A model generated the notes under the pieces. The model had not been told where the DNA came from and ran no database searches. It was given only the letters and a program-made list of their open reading frames with translations. The position numbers were made by a program, and so were the translations under genes. A stretch of 64,000 nt of DNA from CAZIOH01 sp964540815. Lineage in GTDB: Bacteria > Myxococcota_A > Polyangia > Fen-1088. Below, in pieces: positions 57,569 to 64,000 of this stretch. The number at the start of each line of letters is the position of its first letter. Within the stretch, counting starts at the first letter, position 1. The stretch spans positions 17,935 through 81,934 of the forward strand of contig CAZIOH010000019.1 of the NCBI GenBank assembly GCA_964540815.1, written 5' to 3'.

Positions 57569-58195
57569 GTGGCCGAGTCCAAAGTCATCCTGTTCGACGG
57601 CCCCGGCCGGCGTGGAGCCATCGCCGACGTCGAGCTGGTTGCGGCGCTGCGTCGCCGGGAGCCGAGGGCTTACGCGGCGGCCTGGCTGGATCTTGGGCCG
57701 TCGGTGCGCCGCCTCGTGACCCGGTTCTTCGGACCGGGCGCGGAGACCGCGGATCTCGCCCAGGAGGTGTTCCTGCGCTTCTTCCGGCGCATCGACGAGT
57801 TGCGGACCCCCGAGGCGCTGCGCGGATTCCTGGCGGGCATCTGCCTCGGCGTTGCCCGCAACGAGCTGCGCCGCGTGCGCGTCCGGCAATGGGTTCGGTT
57901 GACCAGCACCGGGGAGGTTCCCGATCCGCCCGCGGACGCCCCCGACATGGAGGCCCGCGAAGCGCTTCGCCGGCTCTACCGACTGCTCGACCGGGTCAGC
58001 GCCCAGGACCGGTCGTTGTTCGTCGCGCGATTCTTGGAAAAGATGGAGATGCTCGAGGTGGCCGAAGCCCATGGGATCTCGTACGCGACCGCCAAACGTC
58101 GGGTGGCCCGCGCGATGACCCGGATTCACAAGCACATCGAGCGGGATCCGGCGCTCGGCGGGTACCTCGACGGTGTCGGGGAGCTCGGCGCATGA
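57569..58195 (+). CDS. ECF-type sigma factor
   Basis: A 208-residue sigma70-family regulator. Region 2 is VRRLVTRFFGPGAETADLAQEVFLRFFRRIDEL with the DLAQEVFLR core; region 4 is ALRRLYRLLDRVSAQDRSLFVARFLEKMEM followed by EVAEAHGISYATAKRRVARAMTRI. The GTG at 57569 has AAGG 9 bp upstream; a longer form from 57476 is less likely. It overlaps by 4 bp (ATGA) a FecR-type gene, its probable anti-sigma partner. Confidence 0.92.
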   Translation: MAESKVILFDGPGRRGAIADVELVAALRRREPRAYAAAWLDLGPSVRRLVTRFFGPGAETADLAQEVFLRFFRRIDELRTPEALRGFLAGICLGVARNELRRVRVRQWVRLTSTGEVPDPPADAPDMEAREALRRLYRLLDRVSAQDRSLFVARFLEKMEMLEVAEAHGISYATAKRRVARAMTRIHKHIERDPALGGYLDGVGELGA

Positions 58196-59907
58196 GGTCG
58201 GGACGTGGGGGCGGACAGGGACGAGGACAGGGCCAAGAGAGCAGCGGCTCGCCGGAGTGCGTGCGCGTCGAGCAGAGGTTGCGCCGCGCGGCCGATCTGA
58301 TCCTGACGCGCGAGGTGTTGCCGGGGCCCGCGCCTTTGCCTGACTTCGAGCGGCTGCTCCGCCGGGGACGCGGGGGCCGCGCCGGGCGTCTGGTCCTGCT
58401 GACGGGCGTGGTGGGAGGCGTCGCCCTCGCGTCGATGATCCTGCTCGGAGGGCGGCGCGACGTGTCCTATGTCGTCGACGGGCCGGTGGCCGTCAGCGGT
58501 TCGGTGGTCGAGGCGCTGGCGTCGAGGGGAGCGGAATCGCCGCCGGCGCGCCTCCACTTCTCGGAGGGCTCGGAGATCGCCCTGTCGAGTGGAGCGCGCA
58601 TGCGGGTGGTCAACCGCGGGTTGCATGGCGCGGATCTGCTCCTCGAGCGAGGGCACGCGGCCTTGAACGTCACCCACCGAGCAGGAGCCCGGTGGTCGGT
58701 GACGAGCGGACCGTTCACGGTCGAGGTGGTGGGCACCACCTTCTCTCTCGACTGGTCCCCGGCCGACGAGCGCATGGTGGTCGATTTGACCGCGGGCCGG
58801 GTGCGGGTTCGCGGAGTCTCCGTGGGCGGGCCCATCGATATGACCTCCGGCGAGCGACTGGTGGCGAGCGTGCGCGACCACCGGGTGACGCTCGCTCCGT
58901 TGAACGCGCCGGCCACAACGGCAACGGCCGCGGCGGACGCACCGGCCGTAGCACTCGCGCCGCCCGCTGACCGCGCGGTTGCGCCGCCCCCGCCCGGCGG
59001 CGGCGGCGACGGCGCCACGCCGGGCGCGCCTGGGAGTGGTCCACATCGACGGACGTCGAGGTCCTCCCCCGCGCGCGCGCAAGCACCGGGCGCGGGGGGG
59101 ACGCGGCGCACGTCCGAACTGGCCCTCGCTTCCCCGGCGCGGGTGGCGGGCCGGCCCGCGCACCCGGCCCCCTCCCAAGAATTCCCCTTCACCGTGGCGG
59201 GAAGGTCACCCGAATCTCCAGACCTATCCGCTCCCACCCCCCCGGCGGCCGCAACCCCCTATCCGGAGACCCCGGATCTGCGGCCGTCGACCTTTGCTGC
59301 CCCGGTCGTCCCGACCATGACGCTGGGGGGTGGGGGCGTTTTCTGTTCGCGGGAAACGGCCCAGTACCGGTTCGAGCAACCCGAGGATGGGATCTCGGTC
59401 GCCAACGTCTACACGCTGGCCCTGGCCAACCCGGACCTCGACAACACCCATTCGTGGTGCGGCGCGGGGGCGGTCCGGCTGCGCGCGAGCTTCACCGATC
59501 AGGGGCGCCGCAATTACTTCGGCCGGTACCTGCGTGAGACCGGTCAGATGATCATCCGGCTCGACCGACCGACCGATTTCACGGGGCGGACCGTGACCAT
59601 GCACGTCTTTGTCGAGGGGCCGGTGGATGCCCGGTTCTCGGCGGAGATCTTCGTGGTGCACCAGGGACACTGGGTGGGGAGCGAGCCGATGCGCGAGCTC
59701 GCGCCGGGGCGCTGGTGGACGGTGAAGCACACCTTCAAGGCCCTGAATCCGACCGGGGGCTCGGACTCGTCCAATCCGCTCCCGTACCCGGGTGAGGGGC
59801 TCTCGCCGGTGTCGGCGTGCAACCGCGTGTCGCTGGCGATCCGGACGACGGGGCCGCGACTCAACTGGACGGGGGCCGTCTACGTGGATGATGTGGGATG
59901 GAGGTGA
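58192..59907 (+). CDS. FecR-domain transmembrane protein with carbohydrate-binding-like C-terminus
   Basis: A 571-residue probable anti-sigma/signal receptor. Residues 1-65 are cytoplasmic and basic; one TM helix is at 66-87 (RLVLLTGVVGGVALASMILLGG). A FecR domain spans about 95-230 with LHFSEGSEIALSSGARMRV, ERGHAALNVTHRAG and FTVEVVGTTFSLDW. A Pro/Ala linker of about 140 residues leads to a beta-rich C-terminal domain from LGGGGVFCSRETAQYRFEQ, ending VYVDDVGWR, which looks like a galactose-binding-type fold. The start overlaps the sigma factor stop. Confidence 0.87.
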   Translation: MRSGRGGGQGRGQGQESSGSPECVRVEQRLRRAADLILTREVLPGPAPLPDFERLLRRGRGGRAGRLVLLTGVVGGVALASMILLGGRRDVSYVVDGPVAVSGSVVEALASRGAESPPARLHFSEGSEIALSSGARMRVVNRGLHGADLLLERGHAALNVTHRAGARWSVTSGPFTVEVVGTTFSLDWSPADERMVVDLTAGRVRVRGVSVGGPIDMTSGERLVASVRDHRVTLAPLNAPATTATAAADAPAVALAPPADRAVAPPPPGGGGDGATPGAPGSGPHRRTSRSSPARAQAPGAGGTRRTSELALASPARVAGRPAHPAPSQEFPFTVAGRSPESPDLSAPTPPAAATPYPETPDLRPSTFAAPVVPTMTLGGGGVFCSRETAQYRFEQPEDGISVANVYTLALANPDLDNTHSWCGAGAVRLRASFTDQGRRNYFGRYLRETGQMIIRLDRPTDFTGRTVTMHVFVEGPVDARFSAEIFVVHQGHWVGSEPMRELAPGRWWTVKHTFKALNPTGGSDSSNPLPYPGEGLSPVSACNRVSLAIRTTGPRLNWTGAVYVDDVGWR

Positions 59908-59910
59908 GTC

Positions 59911-60137
59911 GTGGTGGAGTCGACGAAGGGTGGCCACTGGCGCGACAGCGACAGCGAGAGCGGCCTGCCGGTCGATCGGTCGGGTCTGCTGACCGGGACG
60001 ACAAGCTGACCCGCATCAACACCTGTTACGCCACGTAGCTCGCCTGCCTGACCGGCAAGCTCGCCGATACCCCCGAGGTCGGGGCCTCGTCGTCGGTCTT
60101 CGACGTGCGGATCGACGACGTGGCGTTCTTCCAGTAG
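59911..60137 (+). pseudogene. Decayed remnant of a FecR-type C-terminal sensing domain
   Basis: Downstream of the FecR gene, one frame gives GHWRDSDSESGLPVDRSG and, after a frame change near 59990-60002, another gives KLTRINTCYAT, a TAG (60036), LACLTGKLADT and finally VFDVRIDDVAFFQ with a stop at 60135. These match the order GHW, ...CN..SLAI, ...VYVDDVGW at the end of the FecR protein. The remnant thus looks like a related C-terminal domain broken by one frameshift and one nonsense codon. No upstream domains are left. Confidence 0.5.
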
Positions 60138-60205
60138 GGCGGCGCGCGAGGGCCCACCGGGGCCAAACTTTTGGGGCTCCCTTCCCCCCCGTTTCCTGCT
60201 ATCGA

Positions 60206-63200
60206 ATGGGCGTGGCGGACTTCACGCACCTGCACCTGCACACCCAGTACAGCCTGCTCGACGGGGCGATCCGGCTCGAGGATCTGTTCCCGAGCGTGCT
60301 CGAACGGGGCATGAAGTCGGTTGCCATGACCGACCACGGCAACCTGTTCGGGGCGCTCGACTTCTACGAGAGCGCCAAGAAGCACGGGGTGAAGCCGATC
60401 TTCGGGTGCGAGACCTACGTGGCCCCCGACCGCCACGATCGCACGGCGCGCAAGAGCAACCACCTCATCCTGCTCGCCAAGGACCGGGTCGGCTGGAAGA
60501 ACCTGTCCTACCTGAACTCCATGGGCTTCCTCGAGGGGTTCTACTACAACCCGCGCATCGACAAGGCGCTGCTGCGCGAGCACAGCGCCGGCCTGATCGG
60601 GATGTCGGCCTGCCTCGGGGGCGAGGTGGCGCAGACCTGCCTGCGGCGGGGCTCGGAGTCCGCGCTCGAGGTGGCGCGCGAGTACGACGACATCTTCGGG
60701 AGGGGGAACTTCTTCCTCGAGCTGCAGCCGAATGGGCTCGAGGAGCAAGAGCAGGTCAACGGGTCCTTGCTGGAGATCTCCAAGAAGTCCGGGATCCCGG
60801 TGATCGCCACCAACGACTGTCACTACCTGAACAAGCAAGACGCCCGGGCGCACGAGATCCTGATGTGCGTGCAGCAGAAGAAGACCATCCACGACGAGAA
60901 GCGGATGCACCACCGCAACCAGGCCTTCTTCGTGAAGACCCCGGCGGAGATGGACGCGTACTTCAAGCACATCCCCGAGGCCATGGAGAACGCGGCGCGG
61001 GTGGGGGCGCTGTGCGACGTGACCTTCGATCTCGGCAACACCTACCTGCCGAAGTTCAAGGTGCCGGAGGGCTTCGACGCCGACAGCTATGTCACCCACC
61101 TGGCCCGGGAGGGGCTGACCCGGCGGCTCGACGAGGCGCACCGGCGCGGGCACAAGGTGGACGGCGACGTCTACGCCGCGCGCCTGGCGCTCGAGCTCGG
61201 GGTGATCTGCAAGATGGAGTTCTCCGGGTACTTCCTCATCGTGTGGGACTTCATCCACTACGCCAAGCAGCACCGGATCCCGGTGGGGCCGGGACGCGGC
61301 TCGGGCGCCGGGTCGCTGGTCGCGTACTGCCTGCGCATCACCGACATCGATCCCATCGAGAACAAGCTGCTGTTCGAGCGGTTCCTCAACCCCGAGCGGG
61401 TAAGCATGCCGGACTTCGACATCGATTTTTGCATGAACCGGCGCGACCAGGTGATCGCCTACGTCACCGACAAGTACGGGAAGGACAACGTCGGGCAGAT
61501 CATCACCATGCACCAGATCAAGGCCAGAAGCGGGGTGCGCGACATCGCCCGGGCCATGGCCCTGCCCTTCGCGGACGCCGATCGCATCGCCAAGTTCGTG
61601 CCCGAGCCCATCCAGGGCAAGTCCCCCCCCATCGCCGAGGCCATCGAGCAGGAGCCGCGCCTGAAGGCGCTCTACGACGAGAACCCGACCTACCGCGAGC
61701 TCCTGGACGTCGCCAAGGCGCTCGAGGGGTTGAACCGCCACGCCGGCAAGCACGCCGCGGGGATCGTGATCGCGGAGAAGCCGCTGTGGGAGTACGTCCC
61801 GTGCTTTCGCCCGGCGGGTGAGGAGGGGATCGTCACCCAGTACGACAAGGACCGGGTCGAGAAGGTGGGGCTGGTCAAGTTCGACTTCCTCGGGCTCAAG
61901 ACCCTCACGGTGATCCAGACCGCGCTCGATCTGATCCAGCGCGAGCGCGACGCCCGGGGCGAGCCGGAGCTCGATCTCTCGTTGCTCCCGAACGACGACG
62001 TGGGGGTCTACAAGATGATCTCGGCGGCCGACGTGACCGGGGTGTTCCAGCTCGAGTCGAGCGGCTTCCGCGAGCTCCTGAAGAAGCTCAAGCCGGACTG
62101 CTTCGAGGACATCGTGGCGGCGGGCGCGCTCTACCGGCCGGGGCCGCTCGAGGGCGGGATGGTCGACGACTTCATCGATCGCAAGCACGGACGCAAGAAG
62201 GTGGAGTACGACCACCCGTTACTCGAGCCGGTCCTGCGCGACACCTACGGGGTCATCGTGTACCAGGAGCAGGTCATGCAGATCTCGTCGGCCCTGGCGG
62301 GGTACTCGCTGGGGCGCGCCGATCTCTTGCGCCGTGCGATGGGCAAGAAGAAGGCCGAGGTCATGGCCAAGGAGAAGGCCGGCTTCCTCGACGGGGCGCG
62401 CGACAAGGGCATCGACGCCAGGATCGCCGAGCGGGTGTTCGATCTGATGGAGAAGTTCGCGGGCTACGGGTTCAACCGCAGCCACTCCGCGGCCTACGGG
62501 CTCCTCACCTACCAGACGGCGTATCTCAAGCACCACTACCCGGTGGAGTTCTTCGCGGCGCTGCTCACCTGCGACCAGGACGACACCGACGCGATCGTCA
62601 AGTTCATCGCCGAGGCCAGGGGCAGCGGCATCCGGGTCCTGCGCCCCGATGTCAACGAGAGCGAGAGCGACTTCAACGTGGTGACGCTGGCCGCGGAGCC
62701 GGCCGCGGCCGCGGCTGCGGGCACGGCGCGACCGTCGGCCAGGAAGCGCGAGGTCGACGGCGCGCGCGACAGCGGGGGCAAGGCCATCCGGTTCGGGCTG
62801 GCCGCGGTCAAGGGCGTGGGTCAGGGGGCCGTCGAGATCGTCCTCGCGGCCCGCGCCGACGGCGGCCCCTTCGGCTCGCTCTTCGACTTCTGCAAGCGGG
62901 TCGACGGTCGCAAGGTCAACCGCAAGGTCCTGGAGGCGCTGATCAAGTCGGGCGCCTTCGACGGGCTGGCAGCGGGGGTCGGCGTTTCGCGGGCCCGGCT
63001 GTACGGCGCCATCAACACCGCGACCGAGCGGGCGGCGGCGGCGCAACGCGACCGGGACAGCGGCCAGACCAGCCTGCTGGCGCTGTTCGGCAACCCAGGT
63101 GCGGGTGCGGGTGCGGGTGGCAAGGGCGTCGAGGCGTCCGGCCGGGAGGCGTCGAATGACGAGAGCTATCCCGAGGTGGACGAGTGGCTGCCGAAGGAGC

Positions 63201-63841
63201 TGCTGGCCTACGAGAAGGAGAGCCTCGGCTTTTACATCAGCGGTCACCCGCTCGACCGGTTCGCGGGCGAGATTCGCCGCTTCACCAACGCCACCTCGGT
63301 CAACTGCATGGACAAGGGTGTGCGGGCCGAGGTGTCGCTGGCCGGGGTGGTGGTGGACTATCAGGAACGGTCGATGAAGTCGGGCGCCGGAAAGTACGCG
63401 TTCTTCAAGCTCGAGGATCAGGTGGGGCAGGTGGAGTTCATGGTCGGCTCGAAGAAGCTCGATGAGTTCCGCGAGCTCTTGACCTGCGACGAGCCGCTCC
63501 TCGTGTCGGGGACGGTGGACGCTCCCTTTGGTGAAGGGGAGGCCGTGCGCGAGCGGCTGCGGTTCAACGACGCCCGCCGACTGGCAACCGTGCGGGCCGA
63601 GCGCAGCACCACCCTCGACGTGCGCCTCAACGTGAACGCCGTCACGCAGGATACGCTGCTCGGCTTCAAGCGTCTGATCCTCGAGCATCCAGGCCCGTGC
63701 CGCACGCTCTTGCACCTGCAGATCCCCGAGCGCAGCGAGACGGTCATGGATCTCGGCGACGATCACAAGGTCGCCGCCAACGAGGAGCTCCTCGCGCGCA
63801 TTGACCAGCTCTTCGGCGAGCGCGTGGCCGTTCTGCGGTGA
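60206..63841 (+). CDS. dnaE: DNA polymerase III alpha subunit
   Basis: The replicative polymerase, 1211 residues. The PHP domain begins FTHLHLHTQYSLLDGAIRL; VGPGRGSGAGSLVAYCL and MPDFDIDFCMNRRDQVI carry the catalytic Asp residues. The fingers contain HAAGIVI and GYGFNRSHSAAYG. The OB-fold starts VRAEVSLAGVVVDYQERSMKSGAGKYAFF. A low-complexity Gly-Ala stretch (6-bp repeat at 63099-63120) lies between HhH and OB domains. Full length for DnaE1. It starts at 60206 after the FecR remnant. Confidence 0.97.
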   Translation: MGVADFTHLHLHTQYSLLDGAIRLEDLFPSVLERGMKSVAMTDHGNLFGALDFYESAKKHGVKPIFGCETYVAPDRHDRTARKSNHLILLAKDRVGWKNLSYLNSMGFLEGFYYNPRIDKALLREHSAGLIGMSACLGGEVAQTCLRRGSESALEVAREYDDIFGRGNFFLELQPNGLEEQEQVNGSLLEISKKSGIPVIATNDCHYLNKQDARAHEILMCVQQKKTIHDEKRMHHRNQAFFVKTPAEMDAYFKHIPEAMENAARVGALCDVTFDLGNTYLPKFKVPEGFDADSYVTHLAREGLTRRLDEAHRRGHKVDGDVYAARLALELGVICKMEFSGYFLIVWDFIHYAKQHRIPVGPGRGSGAGSLVAYCLRITDIDPIENKLLFERFLNPERVSMPDFDIDFCMNRRDQVIAYVTDKYGKDNVGQIITMHQIKARSGVRDIARAMALPFADADRIAKFVPEPIQGKSPPIAEAIEQEPRLKALYDENPTYRELLDVAKALEGLNRHAGKHAAGIVIAEKPLWEYVPCFRPAGEEGIVTQYDKDRVEKVGLVKFDFLGLKTLTVIQTALDLIQRERDARGEPELDLSLLPNDDVGVYKMISAADVTGVFQLESSGFRELLKKLKPDCFEDIVAAGALYRPGPLEGGMVDDFIDRKHGRKKVEYDHPLLEPVLRDTYGVIVYQEQVMQISSALAGYSLGRADLLRRAMGKKKAEVMAKEKAGFLDGARDKGIDARIAERVFDLMEKFAGYGFNRSHSAAYGLLTYQTAYLKHHYPVEFFAALLTCDQDDTDAIVKFIAEARGSGIRVLRPDVNESESDFNVVTLAAEPAAAAAAGTARPSARKREVDGARDSGGKAIRFGLAAVKGVGQGAVEIVLAARADGGPFGSLFDFCKRVDGRKVNRKVLEALIKSGAFDGLAAGVGVSRARLYGAINTATERAAAAQRDRDSGQTSLLALFGNPGAGAGAGGKGVEASGREASNDESYPEVDEWLPKELLAYEKESLGFYISGHPLDRFAGEIRRFTNATSVNCMDKGVRAEVSLAGVVVDYQERSMKSGAGKYAFFKLEDQVGQVEFMVGSKKLDEFRELLTCDEPLLVSGTVDAPFGEGEAVRERLRFNDARRLATVRAERSTTLDVRLNVNAVTQDTLLGFKRLILEHPGPCRTLLHLQIPERSETVMDLGDDHKVAANEELLARIDQLFGERVAVLR

Positions 63842-63844
63842 AAG

Positions 63845-63914
63845 ACGCGCCTCCGGCGCTCGCGGGAAGGGGCGGACGGACGCGCCTCCGGCGCTCGCGG
63901 GAAGGGGCGGACCC
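63845..63914. repeat. 35-bp tandem repeat after dnaE
   Basis: Two copies with a period of 35 bp begin at 63845 and 63880, 3 bp after the dnaE stop codon. Core ACGCGCCTCCGGCGCTCGCG then GGAAGGGGCGGA; the second copy grades into the 50-bp array. Confidence 0.9.
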
Positions 63915-64000
63915 CTCCCCGCGGGCCCCTCCCGACGGACCAGAGCGCGGGAAGGGGCGGACCCCTCCCCGCGGGCCCCTCCCGACGGACCAGAGCGCGG
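63901..64000. repeat. 50-bp tandem repeat, cut by window end
   Basis: Two exact copies (63901-63950 and 63951-64000) share the GAAGGGGCGG start with the 35-bp array and contain CCCCTCCCCGCGGGCCCCTC. The array clearly continues past the window. Confidence 0.95.

Noticed and set aside
63845..64000. CRISPR array
   Set aside because: Repeats are directly contiguous with no unique spacers and have two different unit lengths.

Overview
The window is GC-rich, densely coded DNA from what looks like a Deltaproteobacterium of the Myxococcota (Polyangia-like). The support is family content: secreted proteins ending in a Cys / hydrophobic / Arg tail of MYXO-CTERM type, two DUF1592/DUF1552 gene pairs, a Ser/Thr-kinase-like domain fused to HDOD, many lipoproteins with Gly/Ser/Ala-rich stalks, and a DnaE1-type replicase. 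No rRNA, tRNA, CRISPR array or insertion sequence was seen. The assignment is inference from families, not from a marker gene.

Layout. 1-1805: end of a dTDP-rhamnose operon (rfbB partial, rfbA, rfbC). 2045-8549: small secreted protein, strong terminator, OmpA-family protein with calcium-binding repeats, then a divergent CPBP-protease / membrane-protein pair sharing a 19-bp intergenic region, and an MFS transporter. 8590-11783: pseudokinase-HDOD protein and GAPDH. 11974-15287: first DUF1552-DUF1592 pair. 15469-18482: J-domain protein with an SSB-like tail, divergent from a BNR-type secreted protein. 18878-26510: a urea/short-amide ABC transporter (urtABCDE-like) followed by formamidase (fmdA), fmdB and an unknown gene, preceded by a long inverted-repeat-rich leader. 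26618-29817: second DUF1592-DUF1552 pair, in the opposite gene order. 30190-36332: two Hsp20 genes, glycogen phosphorylase and phosphoketolase. 36446-39764: MtfA-like peptidase, GH5-like lipoprotein, Cys-rich secreted protein. 40023-47570: argS, an OsmC-type protein, lysoplasmalogenase, threonine dehydratase, deoC, kup. 47604-54295: PMT-like/TPR membrane protein, lipoprotein, DsbD-N-like protein, PilZ protein, small conserved protein, rluD, pgeF. 54772-60137: MYXO-CTERM protein, large lipoprotein, an ECF sigma factor coupled to a FecR-type protein with a carbohydrate-binding-like C-terminus, and a decayed relative of that C-terminal domain. 60206-63841: dnaE1, then two tandem repeat arrays running to the window edge.

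How the parts work together. The transporter-formamidase cluster reads as a nitrogen-scavenging unit: import of urea-like amides, hydrolysis of formamide to ammonia and formate, FmdB as possible regulator. Hsp20s, GlgP and phosphoketolase form a stress and carbon-storage neighbourhood. The sigma/FecR pair reads as a cell-surface signalling module with a candidate glycan sensor.

Three patterns recur outside the proteins. (1) About ten promoter-proximal genes carry a TANNNT box only 6-11 bp before the start codon, suggesting leaderless transcripts; at 5607-5631 one box serves both strands symmetrically. (2) Short tandem repeats sit on or beside stop codons of five genes, sometimes duplicating the stop. 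(3) Strong hairpins mark several gene ends. Most promising leads: the J-domain protein with an SSB-type tip, the pseudokinase-HDOD fusion, the ECF/FecR/lectin-like module with its decayed copy, and the symmetric leaderless divergent promoter.
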